A stretch of 64,000 nucleotides of DNA. It comes from an uncultured Pelagibacteraceae bacterium. GTDB lineage: Bacteria > Pseudomonadota > Alphaproteobacteria > Pelagibacterales > Pelagibacteraceae. The DNA lies in assembly GCA_902595795.1 (NCBI GenBank), contig CACJRK010000002.1:1-64000 (forward strand). Direction: 5' to 3'. The translations under genes were made by a program, and so were the position numbers. Shown in pieces: positions 53,730 through 63,075 of this stretch (position 1 is its first letter; every line of letters begins with the position of its first letter). The notes below the pieces were generated by a model. The model was not told where the DNA came from and ran no database searches. It was given only the letters and a program-made list of their open reading frames with translations.

Positions 53730-54770
53730 TTATCTTGATGGTGGAACGTATAAAATACCACCTTTAGTCCATAATTCGTTTGGACCTCTGTCTGGTAATA
53801 TACCAGTGTCAGCTATATTTCTCTTATAGCTTTCACCATAGTTTCCAACTTGTTTGATAATTCTTAAGTTCCACTCATTGTCTAGACCGAATGCAGCACC
53901 TAATTCACCTTCAGCACCAACTAGTCTTTTAACAGCTGGGTTATCTGAAGTTTTCATAGAGTCAGCATTAGCAGAAGTTATTCCTAACTCCTCAGCTTCA
54001 ATCATAGTATTTAAAGACCATCTTACGATATCTTCCCATACTGAGTCACCTTGTCTAACAACTGGGCCTAATGGCTCTTTTGAAATAGTTTCAGGTAACA
54101 CGATGTGCTCATCTGGATTAGACATTTTTGTTCTTTGTGCAGCTAAACCTGATTTATCTGTAGTGTAAGTATCACATCTACCAGCATCATAAGCAGCTAC
54201 GACTTCATCAGCTTTTTCGAAAGCAACTGGCTCATAAGAAATTCCTTTAGAGTTAAAGAAGTCTCTCATATTTAACTCAGTTGTTGTACCAATGTTCGTA
54301 CAAGCTGAGATACCATCTTTGAATTGGCTTGTTGAAGTAATACCAGAACTTTTTCTAACCATGAAACCTTGACCATCATAGAAGTTTACTCCTACGAAAG
54401 TAAGTCCAATATCAGCATCTCTAGAAAGAGTCCAAGTTGTGTTTCTTGATAAGATATCAATCTCACCAGATGTTAAAGCTGTAAATCTTTCTTTAGCACT
54501 TAATGGTGTAAACTTAACTTTGTTTGCATCACCTAGTACTGCAGCAGCTACCGCTCTACATACATCAACGTCAACACCAGTCCAATTTCCTGCAGCATCA
54601 GCGTTAGAAAATCCTGGAAGACCTTGAGATACTCCACATCTTACAAAACCCTTCTTTTGAGTGTTTTTAAGTGTTTTAGATTTTTTAGCAGCCATAGTTT
54701 CTGTTGTAAAAGTAAACAACACCGCAACCATAGCAACTAATGAAGTTAATTGTTTTAAGTATTTAAACAT
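53730..54770 (-). CDS. aapJ: General amino-acid ABC transporter binding protein (AapJ/YhdW type)
   Basis: A 346-residue periplasmic solute-binding protein. The signal peptide (about 1-28) ends near MAAKK. GFVRCGVSQGLPGFSNADAAGNWTGVDVDVCRAVAAAVLGD is the ligand-binding family block (positions 40-81), and LSRNTTWTLSRDA is also conserved in AapJ/YhdW. Such systems import a wide range of polar amino acids. The gene has its own promoter candidate with palindromes upstream and a terminator downstream, consistent with the high expression expected of binding proteins. YhdW of Pelagibacter is, as I recall, induced by nitrogen limitation. Confidence 0.94.
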   Translation of the reverse strand: MFKYLKQLTSLVAMVAVLFTFTTETMAAKKSKTLKNTQKKGFVRCGVSQGLPGFSNADAAGNWTGVDVDVCRAVAAAVLGDANKVKFTPLSAKERFTALTSGEIDILSRNTTWTLSRDADIGLTFVGVNFYDGQGFMVRKSSGITSTSQFKDGISACTNIGTTTELNMRDFFNSKGISYEPVAFEKADEVVAAYDAGRCDTYTTDKSGLAAQRTKMSNPDEHIVLPETISKEPLGPVVRQGDSVWEDIVRWSLNTMIEAEELGITSANADSMKTSDNPAVKRLVGAEGELGAAFGLDNEWNLRIIKQVGNYGESYKRNIADTGILPDRGPNELWTKGGILYVPPSR

Positions 54771-54791
54771 TATTCTTCCTTTTAGTTATTT

Positions 54792-54828
54792 TTATTTGTT
54801 AACAAATAATTCAAAACGTATTTTGAAT
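54792..54828. promoter_or_regulatory. Two adjacent palindromes upstream of aapJ
   Basis: First, an 18-base perfect palindrome TTATTTGTTAACAAATAA (54792-54809). Second, ATTCAAAA and TTTTGAAT around CGTA (54809-54828). They share one base and lie between the expected transcription start and the aapJ ATG at 54770, where a repressor or activator could bind. They might instead form leader RNA hairpins. Confidence 0.4.
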
Positions 54829-54835
54829 ATTCTTA

Positions 54836-54864
54836 ATTTAAGCATGTAAGAAAATACTGTTCAA
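54836..54864 (-). promoter_or_regulatory. Candidate promoter of the amino-acid transporter operon
   Basis: Minus strand: TTGAAC (54859-54864), 17 bases, TTAAAT (54836-54841). Transcription would begin around 54829, at the edge of the second palindrome, leaving a leader of about 60 bases before aapJ. Confidence 0.45.
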
Positions 54865-54946
54865 GAAAAATTAATTTAAAATTGAGTTCATTATAAAATC
54901 TCGTCAAGCAAAATTTCAAATAATTAGTGGCTAAAAAAGTAAGAAA

Positions 54947-55023
54947 TGGCGCGCCCTGGAGGATTCGAACCTCCGACCCTCGGTTTAGAAAACCGATGCT
55001 CTATCCAGCTGAGCTAAGGGCGC
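54947..55023 (-). tRNA. tRNA-Arg (anticodon TCT), CCA encoded
   Basis: A 77-base minus-strand cloverleaf with acceptor GCGCCCT/AGGGCGC, discriminator G and CCA. The anticodon arm CGGTT-TTCTAAA-CCG reads TCT, which serves AGA codons, the favoured arginine codon in A/T-rich genomes. The T-arm is GGTTCGAATCC. It lies 34 bases after trkH and could be cotranscribed with it. Confidence 0.95.
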
Positions 55024-55057
55024 ATAGTTTAAATATTCATACATATATAATACTTAA

Positions 55058-56464
55058 TTAATTTTTAAATAGAAATTTTTTAGCTATTAACAACAATGAT
55101 AAAAGCTCAACTCTTCCGATAATCATAAAAAAAATAAGAAAATATTTAGTTAAAAAATGTAGGTTATTAAAATCAAAATCATTTAATCCATATGCTGTGG
55201 AATTCACTGTATTCATAAGAGTTAAAATGGCTAATTTGAATGAACTTTCAAAATCAATATCACCTAAGGTTAATAAAGTTGTTAAGAAAAATAAAGAAAT
55301 TACAAAAATAATTATTGTTAAAAAATATTTATTTATCTCGTCAAAGTTAAAAATAATTTTTGAAAACATCAGCTTATTCATAAAAACATTCTTAGGCTTA
55401 CTAAATGATAAAATTTGATTAATTGAATATTTTGTCAACGAATAAATTTTTAAAAATCTTATTCCAGAACTTGTTGAAAAAAAAGAACCACCTATAATTA
55501 CTAAAATTAGATAAATAAAAGTTAAATTACTTTTTTCTAGATTCAATGAAATACCAATATTAGACATACTACTTACCAGTGTTAAGAAACTATAAATAAA
55601 ATTTTTATCATAACTAAAAAAAACAAAAAAAATACTCACAACAACTACAAAATATAGAAATAAATGAATATCTTCATAAAAAAAATTAAGGTTTTTATTT
55701 CTTAAAAAAATTAGATTGTAAGTAAAGAAAATACTAAAAAAAGAAATCATCATTAAAAGAGAAAAAATAATTACTTGTGAATTATAAATTAAAATAGATG
55801 AAAGATCATTTACAGGTAAAAAACCACCTGAAGAAATAATTGTCATTGCTAAATTTAATGAATTAAAAGATCTTATTCCAAAAATGTTCAAAATTATAAA
55901 AATAGCAATTGTTAAACTAGAATATAAGAAAAATATTTTAATTGACTGTTTTAAAACTTCTGAACTATTAAAAGACAAAAAATTTGTTAAAGTTTTTTTT
56001 AAACTTTCATCATATATATCAATAAGAAATATTATAGAGTATAAAAAATACAAACCTCCTATCCATTGAATTGAAGATCTCCACAAAATTAAACCTTGAT
56101 CAATATGTTTTATATTTTCAAATATAGTAAACCCTGTAGAGGTAAAACCTGATACTGCTTCAAAGTATGCGCTTAAGAAAGTCAAGTTATATATGCTTAA
56201 ATACAATGGAATAGACAAAATCATTGGCATTAAAAAATAGCCTAGAAGAACAGTTAATATTTTTTCAAATATAGTTGTTTTTTTTTCAGGAGTTTTTAAC
56301 TTATAAAAAGCTAAACCTATAAAAGCTGAAATAATTAAACTGAAATAATAGGTATTTAAATTTAGATACAAATTGAAATAGTAAGAATAAATAATATTAA
56401 AAAATGAAAAAAAAGAAATCAGTATAAAAAAAAAACTTAAATATTTTACTCTAAAAAATGACAT
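55058..56464 (-). CDS. trkH: Potassium uptake channel subunit TrkH
   Basis: A 468-residue membrane subunit of the Trk K+ uptake system, with 10 or more helices. Pore-loop signatures are seen as AVSGFTSTGFT in the first repeat, AMTIISSGGFLPV in the second, SSMSNIGISL in the third and TLMNTVNSTAYGL in the fourth. The sequence is unusually rich in Phe, Ile and Asn. It follows trkA by 4 bases. Confidence 0.92.
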   Translation of the reverse strand: MSFFRVKYLSFFFILISFFSFFNIIYSYYFNLYLNLNTYYFSLIISAFIGLAFYKLKTPEKKTTIFEKILTVLLGYFLMPMILSIPLYLSIYNLTFLSAYFEAVSGFTSTGFTIFENIKHIDQGLILWRSSIQWIGGLYFLYSIIFLIDIYDESLKKTLTNFLSFNSSEVLKQSIKIFFLYSSLTIAIFIILNIFGIRSFNSLNLAMTIISSGGFLPVNDLSSILIYNSQVIIFSLLMMISFFSIFFTYNLIFLRNKNLNFFYEDIHLFLYFVVVVSIFFVFFSYDKNFIYSFLTLVSSMSNIGISLNLEKSNLTFIYLILVIIGGSFFSTSSGIRFLKIYSLTKYSINQILSFSKPKNVFMNKLMFSKIIFNFDEINKYFLTIIIFVISLFFLTTLLTLGDIDFESSFKLAILTLMNTVNSTAYGLNDFDFNNLHFLTKYFLIFFMIIGRVELLSLLLIAKKFLFKN

Positions 56465-56468
56465 TTAA

Positions 56469-57860
56469 TTAAATAGAACTAATGCTAAATATATTTTCTA
56501 CTACTGAAATTGAGTCTTTTTTTGCTAAAAAAACAACCTTGTCTTTTTTTTGAAAAACAAAATTTGATCTTGGTATAATAACTTTATTTTCTCTCAAAAG
56601 AGCTCCGATTCTTATCTCCTCTGGTAAATTAGAATTTTTTAGCTCTTTATTAATCAATTCAGATGTCTCAATAATTTCAGCTTCAATTACCTCATATTCA
56701 CCTTTCATAATAGTATAAGCTGTTTCAATTGTTCCTTTGTGCACATGCTTTAAAATACTTGAAACAGTATTCATTCGAGGATCAATTAAATCATCAATTT
56801 TTAAAGAACCTTGTAATAATGAATAATTAGGTTTGTTGATTAATGCCATTGTTCTTTTATCATCAATTTCTTTTTCATCTTTTGCAAATTTTTCTACAAG
56901 AACACTTACCATTAGGTTGTCCTCATCATCATTCGTTAAAGCAAGTACCGTTTCTGCTTCTTCTAAATTAGCTTCAGCTAAAACCTCTTCATCCAAAGCA
57001 TCTCCATTTATAACTATTGTATTGTTTAATTCATTTGCGAGAAACTCCGCTCTATCTTTGTTTTTTTCGATAATTTTAACTCTTGATGCATCTAAGCTTT
57101 CTTCTAAATTTTTTGCCAAATTGAAGCCAATATTTCCACCTCCAACAATTAAAATTTTTTTAGAAACTTTTTCATTATGACCAAATGCCTCTAAAGTTTC
57201 AGACATTTGAGAGGAGTTAATAATAACATAAATTTTATCATCTTTCCTTACTTCATCATTTTTCTTTGGAATTAAAAATTTATCATCTCTTATAATACCA
57301 ATAATATTAGCATCTAAATTTGGAAATTTTTTTGTCAACTCATTAAGTTTAATATTGCTTAATTTGCAATTTTCATTAATTAAAATTTCTAATAATCTTA
57401 TTTTATTATTGGCAAAAGGAACGCTATCTAATGCTCCTGGAGCCTCAAGTTTTCTTTGAATTGATTTTGCAATTTCAATTTCAGGAGAAATAATTACGTC
57501 AATTGGTAAGTTTTCTTTATTATATACTCTTGTAAATTTTGGGTTTAAATAATCTTGCGATCTAATCCTGGCTATTTTTTTTGGAATATTAAAAATTGAA
57601 AATGCTATCTGGCAAATAACCATATTAATTTCATCATTTCTTGTTACTGCAATAATCATATCTGTCTCTGCTGCATTAGCTTTTTCAAGTATGGAGGGGT
57701 ATGTTCCTTTACCAACTATTGCTTTGACATCTAAAGCTTCATCAATTTTTTGAATATCTTCACTAGATGGATCTATAACAGTTATAGAGTGACCTTGTTC
57801 ACTTAGCTGTTTAGCTATAGTGAACCCTACTCTTCCAGCCCCACAAATGATTATATTCAT
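56469..57860 (-). CDS. trkA: Trk system regulatory subunit TrkA
   Basis: A 463-residue peripheral NAD-binding regulator with two RCK units. Rossmann motifs IICGAGRVGFTIAKQL (residue 3 onward) and ILIVGGGNIGFNLAKNL (about 233) start each half, and each is followed by a TrkA-C domain. It gates TrkH. Its start codon follows the ntrX stop with no gap. A trkA gene next to ntrX is a common alphaproteobacterial linkage. Confidence 0.95.
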   Translation of the reverse strand: MNIIICGAGRVGFTIAKQLSEQGHSITVIDPSSEDIQKIDEALDVKAIVGKGTYPSILEKANAAETDMIIAVTRNDEINMVICQIAFSIFNIPKKIARIRSQDYLNPKFTRVYNKENLPIDVIISPEIEIAKSIQRKLEAPGALDSVPFANNKIRLLEILINENCKLSNIKLNELTKKFPNLDANIIGIIRDDKFLIPKKNDEVRKDDKIYVIINSSQMSETLEAFGHNEKVSKKILIVGGGNIGFNLAKNLEESLDASRVKIIEKNKDRAEFLANELNNTIVINGDALDEEVLAEANLEEAETVLALTNDDEDNLMVSVLVEKFAKDEKEIDDKRTMALINKPNYSLLQGSLKIDDLIDPRMNTVSSILKHVHKGTIETAYTIMKGEYEVIEAEIIETSELINKELKNSNLPEEIRIGALLRENKVIIPRSNFVFQKKDKVVFLAKKDSISVVENIFSISSI

Positions 57861-59216
57861 TTAATTAAATTCTTTAATTCCTAAACCTTTTAATTTACGA
57901 TGTAAGGCACTTCTTTCCATTCCAACAAAATTTGCAGTTTTTGAAATATTTCCATTAAATTTTTTTAATTGAATAGTTAAATACTCTTTTTCAAATTTTT
58001 CTCTAGCTTCTTTTAATGGCACAGATAGGCTGTTTTCAGCAATTTGATCATCAAAATTATCATTTTTAAGAGATTCTTTTATTATATTTGAAATCTTTTC
58101 TCTACTATCAGGTTGTAATATAGCGATCCTTTCAATTAAATTTCTTAATTCTCTTACATTTCCTTTCCAGTTATGATTTAAAATATAACTATTGTTTTCA
58201 TCAATATCTAACTCATTAATATTATAATTTTGTGATATTTTTTTTGAAAAATATTTTATCAAAAGTGGTATATCCGAAATTCTTTGACTTAGTGATTCAA
58301 TATTAATCTCAAAAACGTTAATACGATGAAATAAATCTTCTCTAAAGTTTCCAATTTGAATTTCTTTTTTCAAGTCTTTGCTAGATGAGCAAATTAGCCT
58401 AACATCAACTGTAATATCATTATTACCATTAACTCTTTTAAATTTTTGATCTATCAAAACCCTTAAAATTTTTGATTGAATATCTAATGGTATTTCAGAA
58501 ATTTGATCTATAAGAAGAGTTCCTTTATTTGCTTTTTCAAGTGCGCCATAAGAAATTGAACCATTTTCTTTTTCTTCACCAAATAATTCTAGCTCATATT
58601 TATTAAAGTCTAATAAGGCTCCATTTAATATTATAAATGGTCTCTTATTTCTCAAAGAGTTTTTATGTATTTTTCTTGCAACTAGCTCTTTACCTGATCC
58701 TGAAGGACCATTTATAAGAACTCTACTTTCTGTTAATGATATTTTTTTAATTTGATCAATTATATTTGTAGTGTTTTTACTATCACCTATTAAATCATAT
58801 GATGAAAATAATTTACTTTCATACTCTTTATTTTGTTTTTTTAAATCATAATTTTCGACAGCTCGACTTATAAAATTTAATAATCTGTTTTGATCAAATG
58901 GCTTTTCGATAAATTCAAAAGCTCCATATTTTAGAGATTTTACTGCCATCTCAATATTTGCATGTCCTGAAATTATTATTACTGGAAGATCTTTATCTTT
59001 TGTTTTTATATGAGATAAAAGTTCAATACCATCATTATCTCCTTTGTCTAATTTCACATCTAATATAGCAACATCAGGTAATTTTTTATCAATTTCTGTT
59101 AAAGCCTGATTATAGTTAGCAGCAACTCTTGTTTTATATCCTGCGTCAATAATTAATTCATTAATTATATTTCTAATATCGGCATTATCATCAACAATTA
59201 ATATCTCAGCGCTCAT
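57861..59216 (-). CDS. ntrX: Nitrogen response regulator NtrX
   Basis: A 451-residue response regulator. The receiver domain (1-120) has phospho-acceptor Asp53. The AAA+ domain (about 140-370) has Walker A GPSGSGKE (170-177) and FREDLFHRIN (arginine finger). A Fis-type helix-turn-helix (about 415-442) completes it. The GAFTGA loop that contacts sigma-54 is absent; the region reads LFGEEKENGSISYGALEKA, as in other NtrX proteins. Unusually, Walker B is LLIDQ, with Gln238 replacing the glutamate. It probably acts with sigma-70, controlling nitrogen or redox genes. It overlaps ntrY by one base. Confidence 0.93.
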   Translation of the reverse strand: MSAEILIVDDNADIRNIINELIIDAGYKTRVAANYNQALTEIDKKLPDVAILDVKLDKGDNDGIELLSHIKTKDKDLPVIIISGHANIEMAVKSLKYGAFEFIEKPFDQNRLLNFISRAVENYDLKKQNKEYESKLFSSYDLIGDSKNTTNIIDQIKKISLTESRVLINGPSGSGKELVARKIHKNSLRNKRPFIILNGALLDFNKYELELFGEEKENGSISYGALEKANKGTLLIDQISEIPLDIQSKILRVLIDQKFKRVNGNNDITVDVRLICSSSKDLKKEIQIGNFREDLFHRINVFEINIESLSQRISDIPLLIKYFSKKISQNYNINELDIDENNSYILNHNWKGNVRELRNLIERIAILQPDSREKISNIIKESLKNDNFDDQIAENSLSVPLKEAREKFEKEYLTIQLKKFNGNISKTANFVGMERSALHRKLKGLGIKEFN

Positions 59217-60997
59217 TATTTAATAAATGTAATTTTTACTTTAGCTCCATCATTAGTTGATATGAAATCAATAACTCCATTATGATCATTAATAATTTTA
59301 CTCACTATGGATAGTCCAAGTCCTGTTCCATTTTTTTTTGTTGTAAAATATGGGTTTAATATATCCTTAATATTATTTTCTAATTTTTTAAATCCAATTC
59401 CTGTATCATCAATTATGAGATTGATATGATCATTTTTGTTAAATAGTTCAATAGTTATGTTTTTATTGCTATTGCTTGATTTTTCTAATTTTTGATGGAT
59501 GCTTTCAATAGAATTTTTAATGAGATTTAATATTACCCTACTTAATTGTTCTTTATCACTACTGAAATAAATTTTTTCAGCATTGCTTGTAAAAGTAATT
59601 TTTATAGAACTATCTAATTCTTGAAGTAATTTAATATTTTCTTTTATGAGTGTAACTAAATTATTTTTTTGAAATACAGGCTTTGGCATTCTTGCAAAAT
59701 CAGAAAATTCATTTACTAATTTTTCGATTTGTTTAATTTGATTATTAATAATCTTTAAATTTTCTCTAAAATTTACTTTATCTTCTTCAACAAGTTGGGT
59801 TGAATATTTGCTTTTTAATCTATCGATTGTTAATTGTATTGGAGTAAGAGGATTCTTAATTTCATGTGCCATCTTTCTAGCTAAACTACCCCAAGCTTCA
59901 TGTCTTTCATTAAGGATAAGCTTTTCTTGTTGGTTTTTTAATTTATCAATCATTTGATTAAAATTTTTATTTAAAATTTCTAAATCTTTATCAGTTTTAA
60001 CCTCTGGAACTTTTGTATCTAAATTACCCATACCAATTGAAGTTGATGCCAAAATTAAATTATTTATAGATCTAAAAAATCTTGAAGAAAATCTAATTGC
60101 AATTGATATAGAGATAAACAAAAGTAAAGAGACTATTATTATATAAATAATTGCGAATGAAATTTTTATACCAGTGCTTTTTTCCTCAACTGTATAATAA
60201 AAATTAATGGCTTCTTCAGATTCTGTAAGATATTTAGAAATATTTTTATCTAAATATTTTATTACATAAAGAAATTGATCATCGAAATTTTGTAACCGCA
60301 TAATTGCTGCTGATCTATTTTCAAAAGCATTAATAATTTTTAATGGACGATCATCCTCTAAAACAAGATTTAAAGCTCTGTCTATTGGAGGTAAATATAA
60401 TTTATTGTCATCAAGAGAGCTAAATAACAATTTTTTGTTAATATCAATTATGTGTATTTCATCGACTCTTCTTATTATTTTTTGAGTTTTTAAAAATCTT
60501 TTATATTCGATAATATTATTATTTAAAAAATTTTTACTTTTATTTATGTCAAAAGCAATAAGAACTATTTCTGATTTAATTTTGTCTCTTAATTGATCAA
60601 CATAATCTTGTGCTAATTCATACGAATTATTAACAACGGTTGTTACTTTTTTGTCAAAATATTTTTCTAAAGCAAATGAAAATAAAAATAATGAAAATAT
60701 AGAAATTAATAATGAAGGAATAAAAGTGAATAAAGCAAAATATGTTATATATTTTTTATTTGATTTAATACCTTCTGTATCAATATCATTTTTGATAGCT
60801 TTGTTAATTTCTAAAAAAATAAAAAGGAAAAGTAGAAATAATAAAATAATATTTAAAATTAATAAATATTGTAAATTTTTATTTGAAAGTTCAACAAAAC
60901 TTTTATCAATGAATGTTAAAAAAGTTAAAAACCCTACAAATAATGTAATAATAAATAGGAATATTAAATATATATTTTTTTTGATAAAATCGTACAT
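59216..60997 (-). CDS. ntrY: Sensor histidine kinase NtrY
   Basis: A 593-residue membrane kinase partner of NtrX. N-terminal helices (about 8-30, 42-63, 85-110) and a periplasmic domain (about 115-275) precede a further helix (279-303). A HAMP linker (about 300-355), a phospho-acceptor histidine in HEIKNPLTP (His378) and ATPase motifs NLIKNSIES, DDTGIGF and GTGLGLSI follow. NtrY proteins often have a PAS domain between HAMP and the histidine box, and there is no room for one here. It is divergent from ispDF with 22 bases between starts. Confidence 0.93.
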   Translation of the reverse strand: MYDFIKKNIYLIFLFIITLFVGFLTFLTFIDKSFVELSNKNLQYLLILNIILLFLLFLFIFLEINKAIKNDIDTEGIKSNKKYITYFALFTFIPSLLISIFSLFLFSFALEKYFDKKVTTVVNNSYELAQDYVDQLRDKIKSEIVLIAFDINKSKNFLNNNIIEYKRFLKTQKIIRRVDEIHIIDINKKLLFSSLDDNKLYLPPIDRALNLVLEDDRPLKIINAFENRSAAIMRLQNFDDQFLYVIKYLDKNISKYLTESEEAINFYYTVEEKSTGIKISFAIIYIIIVSLLLFISISIAIRFSSRFFRSINNLILASTSIGMGNLDTKVPEVKTDKDLEILNKNFNQMIDKLKNQQEKLILNERHEAWGSLARKMAHEIKNPLTPIQLTIDRLKSKYSTQLVEEDKVNFRENLKIINNQIKQIEKLVNEFSDFARMPKPVFQKNNLVTLIKENIKLLQELDSSIKITFTSNAEKIYFSSDKEQLSRVILNLIKNSIESIHQKLEKSSNSNKNITIELFNKNDHINLIIDDTGIGFKKLENNIKDILNPYFTTKKNGTGLGLSIVSKIINDHNGVIDFISTNDGAKVKITFIK

Positions 60998-61019
60998 TCT
61001 TTATAAATAATCACCATTA

Positions 61020-62123
61020 ATGATAAATAATTATTTTATAATACTTGCCTCAGGACAAAGCAAAAGATTTAATTCTGCAAAACAAAAACAGTTCATTAAG
61101 TATAAAAATAGAGCTCTTTTTGAACATTCCATACTTAAAGGTGTAAAATCAAAACTATTTAAGAAAATAATCTTAGTAATTAATAATAAAAATAAAATTA
61201 AAAAAAAATATTCGAAAGATGTTCTGATTATTAAAGGAGGTAAAGAAAGATCAGACTCCTCATTAATAGCTTTAAAATATATTAAGAAATTCAAACCTGG
61301 TAACGTTTTAATTCATGATGCGGCAAGACCCGATTTTTCTATAAAGCTTTTATTTAATATAATTAAAAATCTTAAAAAAAACCAAGCGGTTATTCCTTAT
61401 TTAAAAGCAAAAGATACTGTTAAATACAAAATTAAAAATGAATATTATAATTTACAAAGAAATAATTCATTACTTACTCAAACACCTCAAGGATTTAAAT
61501 TTAATAAATTATTTAATTTATCAATTAAGAATAAAAATAAAATTACAGATGAAGCTACATTATTTATTAATAATAATGAAAAAGTAAAATTTATAAAAGG
61601 TGAAATTTTAAATAATAAAATTACTTTCAAAGAGGATATTAAAATTAACAAAATCTACTACGGAATAGGATTTGATATTCATAGATTGATAAAAGATAAA
61701 AAACTTTATCTGGGTGGAATAAAAATTCCTTTTCACTCTGGTCTTAAAGGACATTCAGACGGTGATGTTATTATTCATTCTGTAATTGACTCACTTTTAG
61801 GAGCAATGAGAAAAAAAGATATCGGTTCTATTTTTCCAGATAACCAAAAAAAATTTAAGAATATTAGATCATCAAAAATGCTTAAAACTGTTATTGAAAT
61901 GTTAAATAAAAACAATCTATACATAAACAATTTAGATATAAATTTAATTTGTGAGCAGCCCAAGGTTTCAATTTATAGAGATAGAATAATTAAATCTTTA
62001 ACAAGTCTATTAGACATTGATAGAGGTATTATTAATTTAAAAGGTAAAACTGTTGAAAAACTAGGATTAATTGGAAAGGAAAAAGCAATAGCTTGTGAAG
62101 TTATTTGCTCAATATCTGAATGA
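61020..62123 (+). CDS. ispDF: Bifunctional IspD/IspF isoprenoid enzyme
   Basis: A 367-residue fusion of two MEP-pathway enzymes. The IspD cytidylyltransferase covers about 1-210, with a weak ASGQSKRF nucleotide loop, VLIHDAARP (97-105) and LLTQTPQGF (151-159). IspF (MECDP synthase) covers about 213-367, with zinc ligands Asp219 and His221 in GFDIHRL, GLKGHSDGDVIIHSVIDSLLGAM and the C-terminal TVEKLGLIGKEKAI. The fusion is common in alphaproteobacteria. It overlaps pgpA by 4 bases. Confidence 0.95.
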   Translation: MINNYFIILASGQSKRFNSAKQKQFIKYKNRALFEHSILKGVKSKLFKKIILVINNKNKIKKKYSKDVLIIKGGKERSDSSLIALKYIKKFKPGNVLIHDAARPDFSIKLLFNIIKNLKKNQAVIPYLKAKDTVKYKIKNEYYNLQRNNSLLTQTPQGFKFNKLFNLSIKNKNKITDEATLFINNNEKVKFIKGEILNNKITFKEDIKINKIYYGIGFDIHRLIKDKKLYLGGIKIPFHSGLKGHSDGDVIIHSVIDSLLGAMRKKDIGSIFPDNQKKFKNIRSSKMLKTVIEMLNKNNLYINNLDINLICEQPKVSIYRDRIIKSLTSLLDIDRGIINLKGKTVEKLGLIGKEKAIACEVICSISE

Positions 62124-62611
62124 AAAAAATAAATATATTATTGTCTACTTTTTTTGGTTGTGGATATTTAACAAAGATTCCTGGAACAGCTACGTCAGCA
62201 GTGACAACTATTTTTATTTATATAGCTTATGAAATACTTGAATACGCCAATCTTAAATTTTCAATAATTATTTTTATTCTTTTATTTTTTTACTCTTTTT
62301 ATGCTGTAAAAGACTCAGAATCTGAATTTGAAAATAAAGATCCTCGTCAAATTGTAATAGATGAAGTTTTGGGTCAATCAATGCCTTTAATATTATTATT
62401 GTATTTAAATCAAGCTAATCAAATCTATATATCTATTGAGGTTTGTTATATTTTAGCTTTTTTATTTTTTAGATTTTTTGATATTTTAAAACCTTTTCCA
62501 GTAAGTTATTTTGATAAAAATCATAAAAACTATTTTGGGATAATTATGGATGATATAATAGCTGGATTGTATTCGATGATATTAATTTACTTAATAAGTC
62601 TAAAATTTTAA
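62120..62611 (+). CDS. pgpA: Phosphatidylglycerophosphatase A
   Basis: A 163-residue membrane phosphatase that converts phosphatidylglycerophosphate to phosphatidylglycerol. GCGYLTKIPGTATSAVTT is the N-terminal signature and DPRQIVIDEVLGQ (middle) holds the catalytic acidic residues. FFRFFDILKPFPVSYFDK and IIMDDIIAGLYS complete the family pattern. Four hydrophobic helices are visible. It overlaps ispDF by 4 bases and the next gene by 1. Confidence 0.94.
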   Translation: MKKINILLSTFFGCGYLTKIPGTATSAVTTIFIYIAYEILEYANLKFSIIIFILLFFYSFYAVKDSESEFENKDPRQIVIDEVLGQSMPLILLLYLNQANQIYISIEVCYILAFLFFRFFDILKPFPVSYFDKNHKNYFGIIMDDIIAGLYSMILIYLISLKF

Positions 62612-63075
62612 TGAGCATTCAAGCGCTTCATAAAAAACTAGTTAAAAAAAAATTAACTATATCTGTAGCTGAATCTTGTACCGGTGGACTACTGGCTAGC
62701 AATTTAACTAAATTAGCTAACTCATCAAAATACTTTCAAATGGGTCTAATAACATACTCTAATCAAGCAAAAATAAAGATATTAAAGGTTAATAAAAATA
62801 TTATAGGTAAATATGGTGCAGTAAGCAATGAGTGTTGCAAAGCGATGGTTTTAAGTTTATCAAAAATTTCAAAGAGTAAAATAAATGTGTCAATAACAGG
62901 AATTGCTGGTCCAGGTGGAGGCTCAAAAGAAAAACCAGTTGGTCTTGTTTATATTGGGGTCAAAAAAGGAAAAAATTTAATTATTAAAGAAAATAAATTT
63001 AAATCAAAAAATCGTAATTCAATTCAAAAATCAACAGTTCGTACTGTTATTAAGATAATCAGTAAAATTATTTAA
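62611..63075 (+). CDS. pncC: Nicotinamide-nucleotide amidase (CinA C-terminal / PncC)
   Basis: A 154-residue stand-alone CinA C-terminal domain, which deamidates NMN for NAD recycling. SVAESCTGGLLASNLT near residue 18, GAVSNECCKAMV and SITGIAGPGGGSKEKPVGLVYIG are characteristic. The N-terminal MoCF-like half of full CinA is absent, as usual in alphaproteobacteria. Its 3' end overlaps the convergent COQ10-like gene by 8 bases. Confidence 0.93.
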   Translation: MSIQALHKKLVKKKLTISVAESCTGGLLASNLTKLANSSKYFQMGLITYSNQAKIKILKVNKNIIGKYGAVSNECCKAMVLSLSKISKSKINVSITGIAGPGGGSKEKPVGLVYIGVKKGKNLIIKENKFKSKNRNSIQKSTVRTVIKIISKII

